A stretch of 64,000 nt of DNA, taken from assembly GCA_003481005.1 (NCBI GenBank), contig QUKC01000013.1:44558-108557 (forward strand), written 5' to 3'. The notes under the pieces were generated by a model. That model made no database searches and had not been told where the DNA came from. It worked only from the letters and a program-made list of their open reading frames with translations. The position numbers were made by a program, and so were the translations under genes. This document shows, one piece after another, positions 1-7,190 of the stretch (positions are counted from its first letter, which is position 1; every line of letters begins with the position of its first letter). This DNA is from Firmicutes bacterium TM09-10 (GTDB lineage Bacteria > Bacillota > Clostridia > Lachnospirales > Lachnospiraceae).

Positions 1-1
1 A

Positions 2-502
2 GAGGAAGATGAACACGAGCATGAGCACCACCATCACCATGATGAGGAGGAAGACGAACACGAGCATTGCTGCCATCATCACCATGATGAGGACGAAGAC
101 GAACACGAGCATTGCTGCCATCATCACCATGATGAGGACGAAGACGAACATGAGCATCATCATGAGCACGACGAAAACTGCACCTGCGGCTGTCACGATC
201 ATGACCACCACCATCACCATCATGCCGATGAAATCTTCACCAGCTGGGGCTTTGAAACTCCTGCAACCTACACGACAGAAGAGGTTGAGGGCTTCTTAAA
301 AGAGCTGGACAACGAAGAAAAGTACGGCATCGTTCTGCGTGCAAAGGGTATGATTCCGGCAGCAGACGGCACATGGATTTATTTCGACTATGTTCCCGAA
401 GAGAGCAATGTGCGTGCTGGTAAGCCTGATGTAACCGGTAAGATTTGCGTCATCGGTTCGAAGCTAAAGGAAGCAGAGCTGGAAAACCTGTTCAGAAAAT
501 AA
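2..502 (+). CDS. CobW-type G3E GTPase, C-terminal part (5' end outside window)
   Basis: This is the last 166 codons of a gene that begins before the window, read in the frame that ends at the TAA at 500-502. The first ~75 residues are almost only His, Glu, Asp and Cys, with runs such as HEHCCHHHHDEDEDE, then a CTCGCHDHDHHHHHH stretch. About 85 residues follow that look like the CobW C-terminal domain (TSWGFETPATYTTEEVEGFL, then LRAKGMIPAADGTWIYFDYVP). CobW/YjiA-family GTPases are metal chaperones, and His-rich loops just before the C-terminal domain are known metal-binding inserts in the family. The insert here is unusually long and built from tandem repeats. The GTPase domain itself cannot be seen. 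The next gene encodes a second CobW-type GTPase, and a ZIP transporter lies 3 kb on, so zinc or another divalent metal is the likely client. Confidence 0.8.
   Translation, partial: EEDEHEHEHHHHHDEEEDEHEHCCHHHHDEDEDEHEHCCHHHHDEDEDEHEHHHEHDENCTCGCHDHDHHHHHHADEIFTSWGFETPATYTTEEVEGFLKELDNEEKYGIVLRAKGMIPAADGTWIYFDYVPEESNVRAGKPDVTGKICVIGSKLKEAELENLFRK
38..172 (+). repeat. 45-bp in-frame tandem repeat (3 copies) in the His-rich region
   Basis: Three copies of a 45-bp unit start at 38, 83 and 128. Each encodes 15 residues of the type HDEDEDEHEHCCHHH, and the third copy diverges at its end. The 15-codon period keeps the frame, so copy number can change without breaking the gene. Confidence 0.85.
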
Positions 503-528
503 TAGAATACTCTGGGAGCATTCTATTA
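501..528. repeat. R1-like palindrome after the CobW gene
   Basis: AATAGAAT, a short loop, then ATTCTATT forms a hairpin directly after the stop codon. It matches the outer arms of the R1 palindromes at 3221, 20511, 30111 and 32838. It may end transcription weakly, but it has no good T-run. Confidence 0.6.
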
Positions 529-553
529 TCAAGAATAAAAAGAGGAGAACTGT

Positions 554-1483
554 ATGAAGCCGGTTTATATTATCAACGGATTTTTAGGGAGCGGAAAGAC
601 AGAGTTCATTAACTTTACACTGGATCAGCCGTATTTCCAGAGCTCCGGCAAAACCCTGCTTCTGCTGTGCGAGGAGGGCGAGGAAGAATACGATTCTTAC
701 GTTTTAAAGCGCAGCAAGACGATCGTGGAAACCATCGAGGAAGAGGCGGATTTTACTCCGGAAAAGATGGTCGAGCTGGAAAAGAAGTATCATCCGGAGC
801 GCATTATCATAGAATATAACGGTATGTGGAAGTTCCGCGACCTGCGCCTGCCGTGGCACTGGAAGGTGGAGCAGCAGATCACAACGATTGATGCATCCAC
901 CTTCCCTATGTATTTTACGAATATGAAATCCATGGTTTCGGACATGATCCGCAAATCCGAAATGATTATCTTCAACCGCTGCGATGGTATCGAAGACCTC
1001 AATACCTATAAGAGAAATGTCAAGGCACTCAACCAGACTGCAGAGATTATTTTCGAGGATCAGGATGGGGAAATCGACGAGATTATGGAAGAGGATCTCC
1101 CATATGACTTAAAGGCGGATAAAATCGTGTTGGATGACAATACCTACGGCATCTGGTATCTGGACAGTCTGGATCATGTGGATCGCTATGTCGGCAAGAC
1201 GATCGAGTTTATCGGCATGGTGATGAAGCCGGAGGAATTCCCGAAAGGCTACTTTGTGCCCGGACGTATGGCAATGACCTGCTGTGCAGAGGATATGACC
1301 TTCCTCGGCTTTGCGTGCGTTTACGATAAGATCGATCTGTATCAGGAACGTGACTGGGTAAAAGTGACCGCAGTAGTCAAAAAAGAATATTTTGCGGATT
1401 ATGAAGGCGAAGGTCCTGTGCTGTACGCAGAGTCTGTGACAAAGGCAAAACAGCCTAAAGAGCCGGTTATCAGTTTTACCTGA
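554..1483 (+). CDS. CobW-type GTPase fused to a YcgQ/DUF1980-like C-terminal domain
   Basis: 309 residues with an AGAGGAG ribosome site 7 bases before the ATG. Residues 1-190 are a G3E GTPase: P-loop GFLGSGKT at 9-16, CEEGEEE at 39-45, and NRCD at 141-144 in the place of the NKxD base-recognition motif. Residues ~200-300 do not look like the usual CobW C-terminal domain. They read GKTIEFIGMVMKPEEF, GRMAMTCCAEDMTFLGFACVY and DWVKVTAVV, which is the pattern I know from the C-terminal domain of YcgQ/TIGR03943 (DUF1980) proteins, including the paired cysteines (243-244). In other Firmicutes a CobW GTPase, a YraQ-type permease and YcgQ are separate neighbours, so this looks like a fusion of GTPase and YcgQ tail. 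The metal and the partner are unknown. It is probably co-transcribed with the partial GTPase upstream. Confidence 0.75.
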   Translation: MKPVYIINGFLGSGKTEFINFTLDQPYFQSSGKTLLLLCEEGEEEYDSYVLKRSKTIVETIEEEADFTPEKMVELEKKYHPERIIIEYNGMWKFRDLRLPWHWKVEQQITTIDASTFPMYFTNMKSMVSDMIRKSEMIIFNRCDGIEDLNTYKRNVKALNQTAEIIFEDQDGEIDEIMEEDLPYDLKADKIVLDDNTYGIWYLDSLDHVDRYVGKTIEFIGMVMKPEEFPKGYFVPGRMAMTCCAEDMTFLGFACVYDKIDLYQERDWVKVTAVVKKEYFADYEGEGPVLYAESVTKAKQPKEPVISFT

Positions 1484-1499
1484 TCGGCAGGAAACGATT

Positions 1500-2264
1500 A
1501 TGGCAGAGAGGGATAAGGAACTGCAGCTTTTGGAGAAGCGGTTTGCAGAGCTTGCAGACCGCGCCTGGCAGCAGAATCTGTTTGTTTTTACCGGCTTTTT
1601 ATCGCTGGCAGAGCAGGAGGTGCTCTGGAGAAGCGCTGCAAAGGCGGGAGTACATATCGAATTATACGGCGGAATGGATGGTGCAGAGCGGTGTATGGGC
1701 AGGTTCGGAGATCCGGAGGAATTCGGATATGAAGAGCCGTTTCCGATCTGTGCGGTAAAAATCGAGCCGCTGGCGGAAAAATTTGCGGAAAATTTCAGCC
1801 ACAGGGATTTTATGGGCGCGATTCTAAATCTTGGGATCGACCGGAGCACGATCGGGGATATCTGTGTGGAGGGCAAATGCGCGTATGTGTTCTGTACGTC
1901 TACGATGTCTGTATTTTTACAGGAAACTCTCGAACAGGTGCGCCATACAAAGGTGCGTTGCGTGCCGGTAAAAGAGCTGGAGGCGCTGCCGGAGAAAAAA
2001 CTTTCTTACCGGGAAGAGCATGTGGCGAGCCTGCGCTGCGACGGAATTGTGAGCGCGGTCTGGAGACTGTCGCGCAGCCAGGGGCAGACGCTTTTTTCAC
2101 AGAAAAAGGTCTTTGTCAACGGGAGGTTGACGGAAAACGGCAGCCAGATGTTAAAGGACGGGGACACGGTATCGGTCAGAGGTTTCGGAAAATTTATTTT
2201 CCGGGGTGAAAAAAACACAACCAAAAAGGGACGGCTTGTGATCGGAGCCGATCTTTTTGTATAG
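1500..2264 (+). CDS. YlmH-like S4-domain RNA-binding protein
   Basis: 254 residues. The N-terminal ~170 residues match the YlmH fold (FVFTGFLSLAEQEVLWR, DRSTIGDICVEGKCAYVFC). A C-terminal S4 RNA-binding domain covers about 180-250 (LRCDGIVSAVWRLSRSQGQ, KKVFVNGRLTENGSQMLKDGD). YlmH proteins bind RNA or the ribosome and usually sit beside sepF, ylmG and divIVA in Gram-positive cell-division clusters. Here the gene lies alone between a metallochaperone and a membrane protein. It starts 16 bases after the previous stop and ends 8 bases before the next start, so it is in the same transcription unit. Confidence 0.85.
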   Translation: MAERDKELQLLEKRFAELADRAWQQNLFVFTGFLSLAEQEVLWRSAAKAGVHIELYGGMDGAERCMGRFGDPEEFGYEEPFPICAVKIEPLAEKFAENFSHRDFMGAILNLGIDRSTIGDICVEGKCAYVFCTSTMSVFLQETLEQVRHTKVRCVPVKELEALPEKKLSYREEHVASLRCDGIVSAVWRLSRSQGQTLFSQKKVFVNGRLTENGSQMLKDGDTVSVRGFGKFIFRGEKNTTKKGRLVIGADLFV

Positions 2265-2272
2265 GAGGATGT

Positions 2273-3220
2273 ATGCTGGGATATACCTGGATTCAATGGC
2301 TGTTTTTCTTTTTCTTTTACAGCTTTTTTGGTTGGTGCTTTGAATCGACCTATGTTTCACTGCATGAAAAACGGTTTGTAAATCGCGGTTTTATTCGTGG
2401 ACCTTTTCTGCCGCTGTATGGAACGGGCGCATTGATGATGCTGATTGTGTCGATGCCGTTTCAGGACAATCTGATTTTAACGTATGTGGCGGGCTGCGTG
2501 GGCGCGACAGTGCTGGAATATATCACGGGCGTGCTGATGGAAACGCTGTTCAAAGTCCGTTACTGGGATTATTCCCATAAAAAATTCAACTTCCAGGGTC
2601 AAATCTGCCTGGAATCTTCGCTGGCATGGGGATTTCTGACGATCCTGATGACGCGGATGATCCACAAGCCCATCGAAGCGTTTGCATTCTGGCTTCCGTC
2701 TTCGGTGCTGACGGGTGTGACGATGGTTGTGACTGTGATTTTTGCAGCGGACTTCGCCCTTTCCTTCAAGGCGGCCCTGGATTTGCGCGATGTACTGGTT
2801 CGGATGGAGCAGGCCAAGGACGAACTGGAAAAGATGCAGAGGCGTCTGGATGTGATTCTGGCGGTTTCCGAAGAAAACTGGGAAAACCGCAAAAAAGAGT
2901 GGAACCAGAGTGTCGAGAGCACCAGGGCTGGCTTTGTACAGCGCCGGGATGAGCTGGTAAGCGGTATCGAAAAGCGTTTCGAGCGTGCAAAGGAGCTGTT
3001 GCCCAGCGGAAGATTGAATGTCAACCGGGAAGAGCTGTTCGACCTGCGTTCAAAATTTGGTGTGAACCTACAGCGTCCGGAGCTGGCCTCTTTCCTGAAG
3101 GATTTCACAAAACGCGATATGCTGCGCGGCAACCCGGGCATGGTTTCGAAGAAGTTCTCCGAAGCATTGGAAGAACTGAAGAAATCCGCTGTGGAATATA
3201 AGAAAAGAGAAAAAAAATAA
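2273..3220 (+). CDS. CmpB-family (PF06541-type) membrane protein with coiled-coil tail
   Basis: 315 residues, AGGAGG ribosome site 6 bases before the ATG. The N-terminal ~165 residues hold about five membrane segments with family signatures: FFFYSFFGWCFESTYVS, FVNRGFIRGPFLPLYGTGA, and YWDYSHKKFNFQGQICLESSLAWG. This family is often labelled putative ABC-transporter type IV, although no ATPase is nearby. The rest (about 170-315) is soluble, highly charged and predicted coiled coil (LVRMEQAKDELEKMQRRL). The transport function is only a family label; no substrate can be named. Confidence 0.75.
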   Translation: MLGYTWIQWLFFFFFYSFFGWCFESTYVSLHEKRFVNRGFIRGPFLPLYGTGALMMLIVSMPFQDNLILTYVAGCVGATVLEYITGVLMETLFKVRYWDYSHKKFNFQGQICLESSLAWGFLTILMTRMIHKPIEAFAFWLPSSVLTGVTMVVTVIFAADFALSFKAALDLRDVLVRMEQAKDELEKMQRRLDVILAVSEENWENRKKEWNQSVESTRAGFVQRRDELVSGIEKRFERAKELLPSGRLNVNREELFDLRSKFGVNLQRPELASFLKDFTKRDMLRGNPGMVSKKFSEALEELKKSAVEYKKREKK

Positions 3221-3251
3221 AATGCATGCTCTGCGAGCATTCTATTGTCAG
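3221..3251. repeat. R1 palindrome (partial)
   Basis: AATGCATGCTCTGCGAGCATTCTATTGTC lies just after the previous stop codon and carries the core and right arm of the R1 repeat. See the R1 copies at 20511 and 32838 for the full form. Confidence 0.7.
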
Positions 3252-3286
3252 GAATAATAACAGGGTGCGCAGAAATGGGAGGAAGC

Positions 3287-4066
3287 ATGACAGTTTTTTG
3301 GGGATTGATGATTCCGCTTGCCGGGACGACGCTCGGCTCGGCATGTGTATTTTTTCTGAAAGACAAACTCAACGAGCTGCTGCAGAAAGGGCTGCTGGGC
3401 TTTGCATCCGGCGTCATGGTAGCGGCGTCTGTCTGGTCACTTTTGATTCCGTCGATGGATATGGCGGCGGGAATGGGACGGCTTGCATTTGTACCGGCGG
3501 CAGCTGGCATGCTTTTGGGCATGGCATTTTTACTGGTGATGGACCGCGTTATCCCGCATCTGCACCTTGGCACACAGGAAGCGGAGGGACCAAAAACCTC
3601 CCTGAAAAAGACGACGATGCTTGTCCTTGCGGTGACGTTGCATAACATTCCGGAGGGCATGGCGGTCGGCGTCGTGTTCGCGGGCATGCTTTCGGGCAGC
3701 ACCGGGATTACCGCCGCCGGAGCGTTTTCACTGGCGATCGGAATTGCGATCCAAAACTTCCCGGAGGGTGCAATCATTTCGATGCCGTTAAAGAGCGAAG
3801 GACAGATGAGCCGCAAAAAGGCGTTTCTGTACGGAACGCTTTCGGGAGCGGTAGAGCCGGTCGGTGCGGCGCTGACCATCGCACTCGCCAGCGTGATCGA
3901 TCCGTTTTTGCCGTATCTGTTGTCATTTGCGGCGGGCGCGATGCTCTATGTTGTCGTAGAAGAGCTGATTCCGGAAGCCTCGGAGGGCGAGCATTCGAAT
4001 CTGGGAACGGTTGGATTTGCGGTCGGATTTGTACTGATGATGGTGCTGGATGTGGCGCTGGGATAA
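3287..4066 (+). CDS. ZIP-family metal transporter (ZupT-like)
   Basis: 259 residues from the ATG at 3287, chosen because GGGAGG lies just before it; an upstream in-frame ATG at 3275 and a non-ATG start at 3245 have no ribosome site. Eight hydrophobic segments are visible. The ZIP metal-site motifs are present: TLHNIPEGMAVG in segment 4 and AIQNFPEGAIIS in segment 5, with a histidine-containing loop (VIPHLHLGT) before them. ZIP proteins import Zn2+ or other divalent cations into the cytoplasm, which suits the two CobW-type metal chaperones upstream. Confidence 0.9.
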   Translation: MTVFWGLMIPLAGTTLGSACVFFLKDKLNELLQKGLLGFASGVMVAASVWSLLIPSMDMAAGMGRLAFVPAAAGMLLGMAFLLVMDRVIPHLHLGTQEAEGPKTSLKKTTMLVLAVTLHNIPEGMAVGVVFAGMLSGSTGITAAGAFSLAIGIAIQNFPEGAIISMPLKSEGQMSRKKAFLYGTLSGAVEPVGAALTIALASVIDPFLPYLLSFAAGAMLYVVVEELIPEASEGEHSNLGTVGFAVGFVLMMVLDVALG

Positions 4067-4071
4067 AAGGA

Positions 4072-4114
4072 TGCCCCCGGCAGCAGAGGATTTTGGTTCT
4101 CTGTTGCCGGGGGC
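4072..4114 (+). terminator. Strong hairpin after the ZIP transporter gene
   Basis: GCCCCCGGCAGCAGAG pairs with CTCTGTTGCCGGGGGC around a 10-base loop, 5 bases after the stop. Only a short AATTGTT follows, so it may act together with the R2 element downstream. Confidence 0.75.
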
Positions 4115-4127
4115 AATTGTTCATGAC

Positions 4128-4234
4128 AATAGAATGCACGCTCCGCGAGGATGCGCACTCGGCGCAAGGGTAGATGGTTGCTGAGGCACCCGCGCCTCGG
4201 CGCGAGAATGTGCCAGGGCACATTCTTTTTTACA
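4128..4234 (+). repeat. R2 multi-hairpin repeat, copy 1 (with R1-like left arm)
   Basis: Begins with the left arm of R1 (CAATAGAATGCACGCTC) and continues as R2: CGCGAGGATGCGC, a stem around GGTTGC..GCACCC, and a final GAATGTGCC/GGCACATTC hairpin followed by seven T. It lies between two convergent genes and probably works as their terminator. The T-run overlaps the stop codon of the minus-strand gene at 4230. Confidence 0.85.
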
Positions 4235-4847
4235 CAACTTCCAGGTGCCAGGTATAATAGAGCTTCGGATAATCGGAAAGATAATGCTCGAGCTCGAAAT
4301 CATACCGGACGGTGCCGCTTGTTGTAAACGGGAGCGGTGCAAAGCTGCCGTCTTTTAAGGAAACGGACAGGTCGCCGATGACAAAGCCCTGTTTTTTCAT
4401 TTCTTCTTTAAAATAATTGAAATAAAAGGCGCCGTCTTTGGAAAGCGTATAGCGTACCTCGTAGCGGTAGCCGGAAAAGAGGCGTTTGCTCTGTGTCAGA
4501 ATTTCCTTTTCCTGCATCCGGTCGCGAGACAGAAACGGATAAAAGTTTGCAAGCAGGGCCGTTCCCTGACGGTAGTCGCCCTCGTGCCAGAGGCGGGTTC
4601 CATCAAAAAGATGCTTGCCGCCGACGGTCTGGTATTTCCCGCTGCGGGCATCCTGACGGATGGTTTCCTGCAAGGTCTTTAATTCTTCCTGAACGAATTC
4701 CGACATGCGTTCCGGCAAAACGGGAGTTGTGGGGGCAGGTTCAGAAGCAGCCTGCGAAGCCTGGGCGGCAGACGCCTGCTCTGCCAAATTTGACTTCTGG
4801 TTCTGCTCTGTCTGGATTTCTGTTTTAATTTCATCAAAAAAGGACAT
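4230..4847 (-). CDS. Hypothetical protein, 205 residues
   Basis: I do not recognise this protein. It starts with an acidic segment (MSFFDEIKTEIQTEQNQK), then an Ala/Pro/Gln-rich linker to about residue 45, then a mixed domain of ~155 residues with several aromatic strands (FSGYRYEVRYTLSKDGAFYFNYFKEEMKKQG, YTWHLEVV). No signal peptide or membrane segment. A good AAAGGAGA site precedes the ATG, and the gene starts 40 bases after pyrI in the same direction, so it is probably carried on the pyrBI transcript. A link to pyrimidine synthesis is only positional. Confidence 0.7.
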   Translation of the reverse strand: MSFFDEIKTEIQTEQNQKSNLAEQASAAQASQAASEPAPTTPVLPERMSEFVQEELKTLQETIRQDARSGKYQTVGGKHLFDGTRLWHEGDYRQGTALLANFYPFLSRDRMQEKEILTQSKRLFSGYRYEVRYTLSKDGAFYFNYFKEEMKKQGFVIGDLSVSLKDGSFAPLPFTTSGTVRYDFELEHYLSDYPKLYYTWHLEVV

Positions 4848-4887
4848 GATGGGATTCTCCTTTGTATACTACCCCCTATTTTAAGCA

Positions 4888-5322
4888 TTAAAGATTTTGT
4901 TTGTCAAATTTTTCTTCACAGTATTTGCAGCGATAAACTTCCTTGTTCGGGTCAGCGAGGACGAAGATCTGCGGCAGCTCCTGTTCGATCGAGGTAATAC
5001 AGCGGGGATTTTTGCAGCGAATGACGTTTTTGATCTGTTTGGGAAGCTTTAATTCCTTCTTTTCGACGATATCCCCGCTTTTGATGACATTGACGGTGAT
5101 GTTATGGTCGATAAAGCCGAGAACGTCGAGGTCGAGCATGTTGACATCGCATTCTACTTTCAGAATGTCCTTTTTGCCCATTTTGTCGCTGCGCGCGTTT
5201 TTGATGATCGCAACGGTGCAGTCGAGCTTATCGAGCTGCAGATGGTGATAGATGGACATTGCCATGCCTGCCTGAATATGGTCGAGTACAAAGCCTTCTT
5301 CAATTTTACCTACGTTTAACAT
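4888..5322 (-). CDS. pyrI: Aspartate carbamoyltransferase regulatory subunit
   Basis: 144 residues. The N-terminal allosteric domain starts LNVGKIEEGFVLDHIQAG. The C-terminal zinc domain has the four cysteines C103, C108, C132 and C135 (RCKNPRC, YRCKYCE). PyrI binds nucleotide effectors and links catalytic trimers of PyrB through the zinc domain. The gene begins 17 bases after pyrB, as expected for a pyrBI operon. Confidence 0.97.
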   Translation of the reverse strand: MLNVGKIEEGFVLDHIQAGMAMSIYHHLQLDKLDCTVAIIKNARSDKMGKKDILKVECDVNMLDLDVLGFIDHNITVNVIKSGDIVEKKELKLPKQIKNVIRCKNPRCITSIEQELPQIFVLADPNKEVYRCKYCEEKFDKQNL

Positions 5323-5339
5323 AAGAAATCTCCTTTTTC

Positions 5340-6257
5340 TCAGTCCACATGAATATTTAAGAGGGTCAGAATCAGCGCCATCCGGACATAGACCGCGTAC
5401 TGCGCCTGTTTGAAATAAACGGCTCTCGGGTCATCATCCACATCGACAGAGATTTCGTTGACTCTGGGGAGGGGGTGCAGCACCAGCATGTCGGGGGGTG
5501 CGAGATTCATCTTTTTCGCAGTCAGGATATAAAAATCTTTCAGGCGGACGTAATCCTCTTCGTTGAAGAAACGCTCTTTCTGAACGCGGGTCATGTAAAG
5601 GACGTCCAGCTCGGGCAATTTGTCTTCCAGACGGATAACTTCTTCATAAGGAATATTTTTTTCACGCAGCATCTCTGTGATATAATCCGGAACCCGCAGT
5701 TCGGTCGGGGAAATGAAGATGAACCGGATGTTGTCGTAGCGGGAGAGCGCGTTGACTAAGGAGTGTACGGTACGGCCGAATTTTAAGTCGCCGCACAGAC
5801 CGATGGTCAGGTTGTTTAAACGCCCCTTTAAGGAACGTATGGTCAGCAGATCGGCATAGGTCTGGGTCGGATGCTGATGGCCGCCGTCACCGGCATTGAT
5901 AACGGGAATGCGGGATTTCTCAGCGGCAACGATCGGAGCACCCTCTTTGGGATGCCGCATTGCGCAGATATCGGCGTAGCAGGAAACGACGCGGATCGTG
6001 TCGGAAACGCTTTCGCCTTTGGAAGCGGAGGAATTGGATGCATCCGCAAATCCGAGCACTTTGCCGCCAAGGTTCATCATAGCGGCTTCAAAGCTTAAAC
6101 GGGTTCTGGTGCTGGGCTCGTAGAAACAGGTCGCCAGCTTTTTGCCCTCGCAGGTATGGGCATATTTGTCGGGGTGTTTCTCGATGTCGTTGGCAAGATC
6201 AAAGAGCTGATCCAGCTCTTCCACAGAAAAATCCAGTGGGTTCATCAGGTGTCTCAT
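5340..6257 (-). CDS. pyrB: Aspartate carbamoyltransferase catalytic subunit
   Basis: 305 residues, the normal length. Carbamoyl-phosphate site STRTR at 49-53, then [12 protein letters not shown], and the aspartate-side motifs [11 protein letters not shown] and HPLPRVNEI. It makes N-carbamoyl-aspartate from carbamoyl phosphate and aspartate, the first committed step of UMP synthesis. AAGGAGG lies about 10 bases before the ATG. Its carbamoyl phosphate would come from the carAB pair at 25-30 kb or the second carB at 49 kb. Confidence 0.98.
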   Translation of the reverse strand: MRHLMNPLDFSVEELDQLFDLANDIEKHPDKYAHTCEGKKLATCFYEPSTRTRLSFEAAMMNLGGKVLGFADASNSSASKGESVSDTIRVVSCYADICAMRHPKEGAPIVAAEKSRIPVINAGDGGHQHPTQTYADLLTIRSLKGRLNNLTIGLCGDLKFGRTVHSLVNALSRYDNIRFIFISPTELRVPDYITEMLREKNIPYEEVIRLEDKLPELDVLYMTRVQKERFFNEEDYVRLKDFYILTAKKMNLAPPDMLVLHPLPRVNEISVDVDDDPRAVYFKQAQYAVYVRMALILTLLNIHVD

Positions 6258-6287
6258 GAATGATAATCCTCCTTGAACAGTTGAGTT

Positions 6288-6470
6288 TCAGACATAATAA
6301 AATCGAAGAGAATCAAACTCCCTTCGATTTGAAACAAAATGCCTGTATTTCTTTTCAAAAAAATGAAATCCATGTCCTCTGCCGGAAATAATCTGACAAA
6401 GAAAAGAAAAAAACGAACTTCCGAATAAACAGAACTGTTGAAAATAAAACATGACAGACTGCATGGTCAT
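6288..6470 (-). CDS. Putative pyrBI leader peptide, 60 residues
   Basis: An ATG at 6470 with an excellent AAAGGAGG site 7 bases upstream opens a 60-codon frame (MTMQSVMFYFQQFCLFGSSFF..) ending 30 bases before pyrB. The coding strand carries a long U-rich stretch (Phe/Ser/Leu codons), and its 3' end runs through the attenuator hairpin at 6299-6330. This is the design of the E. coli pyrBI leader peptide, where low UTP stalls polymerase in the U-rich region, the ribosome catches up and prevents termination. The peptide itself is unlikely to have another function. Confidence 0.6.
   Translation of the reverse strand: MTMQSVMFYFQQFCLFGSSFFSFLCQIISGRGHGFHFFEKKYRHFVSNRREFDSLRFYYV
6299..6330 (-). promoter_or_regulatory. 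pyrBI attenuator hairpin
   Basis: Read on the minus strand, AAATCGAAG pairs with CTTCGATTT (extendable through G-U pairs) and is followed by ATTTTATTA, a weak intrinsic terminator. It lies inside the leader-peptide frame and upstream of the pyrB ribosome site, so a ribosome translating the leader would cover it. Confidence 0.6.
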
Positions 6471-6506
6471 CGCGCTTCCTCCTTTGGGTTTCATTTTGCT
6501 TGGACA

Positions 6507-6535
6507 AGTATAGCATAGGGATATTTTGAATGCAA
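6507..6535 (-). promoter_or_regulatory. Promoter of the pyrBI leader
   Basis: On the minus strand TTGCAT (6535-6530), 17 bases, TATACT (6512-6507). The start of transcription would lie about 30 bases before the leader-peptide ATG. It is back to back with the plus-strand promoter at 6543. Confidence 0.7.
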
Positions 6536-6542
6536 GGAAGAA

Positions 6543-6571
6543 TTGAAAAAAATATCGCGATGGCGTATAAT
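6543..6571 (+). promoter_or_regulatory. Promoter of the PH-domain gene
   Basis: TTGAAA (6543-6548), 17 bases, TATAAT (6566-6571). Transcription would start at about 6578, exactly where repeat R3 copy 1 begins, so that repeat forms the 5' leader of the next gene. Confidence 0.7.
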
Positions 6572-6577
6572 GATACT

Positions 6578-6773
6578 ACAGTTCACTCGAACGTTCCTGT
6601 GGGCAGATCTCATGCTTGCATGAGGAGCTGCCCATAGGAATGCTCGAAGGGAGCGCCGCTTCATGAGCAAAAAGAGCTGCGAAGCAGCGGGAAGCATCGA
6701 AGATGCGCTTTTGCGAATGGCGCGGTGAACTGTTCGCAAAGCTGTGGAATGCTCGAATGGCGCGATGAACTGT
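6578..6773 (+). repeat. R3 cloverleaf repeat, copy 1
   Basis: Outer stem ACAGTTCAC (6578-6586) with GTGAACTGT (6725-6733). Inside are a long arm (TCGAACGTTCCT..GGGCAG against CTGCCCATAGGAATGCTCGA) and two small hairpins, GCTGC-GAA-GCAGC and GCATC-GAA-GATGC. After the outer stem the 3' end is repeated imperfectly (GAATGGCGCGATGAACTGT to 6773). Other copies are at 10303 and 29919. No coding potential. Confidence 0.85.
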
Positions 6774-6807
6774 ATCGAATCCACCAGATGCAAAAGGAGG
6801 AAATAGC

Positions 6808-7176
6808 ATGGAATTTCGGGAAAAGAAAAGATGGGGATTTTTTGGACTTCCCTTTACCTTTACAACCTACATGGTTACAGAAGAGCTGATCACTGTGGAA
6901 GAGGGATTTATTAACAAGCGGGAGAACGACTGCTACATATATAAAGTACAGGACGTAGAACTGATCCGGACGCTGGGGGAGCGGATGTTCGGACTTGGTA
7001 CTGTAAAGTGCTACACCGGCGATACGACAAATCCGGAGCTGTATCTGACCCATATCAAAAATGCAAAAAATATCAAAAACTTTATTCTGGAAGCGTCTGA
7101 GAAAGCGCGGTTGAAGCGCAGGACGATGAATATGCTCGACATCGGTGCAGATGGGGATATTCCGGAGGAAAACTAA
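6808..7176 (+). CDS. PH-domain (bPH_2-like) protein
   Basis: 122 residues, AAAGGAGG 8 bases before the ATG. The pattern FTFTTYMVTEELITVEEGFINKRENDCYIYKVQDVELIRTLGERMFGLGTV is that of small bacterial PH domains (YdbS/YdbT relatives) but without membrane segments. Role unknown; these domains are usually protein- or membrane-interaction modules. A long 5' leader made of repeat R3 precedes it. Confidence 0.7.
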   Translation: MEFREKKRWGFFGLPFTFTTYMVTEELITVEEGFINKRENDCYIYKVQDVELIRTLGERMFGLGTVKCYTGDTTNPELYLTHIKNAKNIKNFILEASEKARLKRRTMNMLDIGADGDIPEEN

Positions 7177-7190
7177 TTTTCAAAAAAGTA

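Noticed and set aside
9..299. A 96-codon open frame rich in Met/Thr over the His-rich repeats
   Set aside because: It is a frame shadow of the tandem repeats. The real protein is in the frame ending at 502, with a CobW C-terminal domain.
2599..3879. A 426-codon minus-strand frame
   Set aside because: It lies opposite the CmpB-like and ZIP genes, has Ser/Arg/Pro-rich shadow composition, and no ribosome site.
4128..4234. CRISPR array or tRNA cluster in the R2/R3 repeats
   Set aside because: Copies are dispersed, not in direct arrays with spacers. The cloverleaf-like R3 lacks tRNA box sequences and a CCA-type acceptor.
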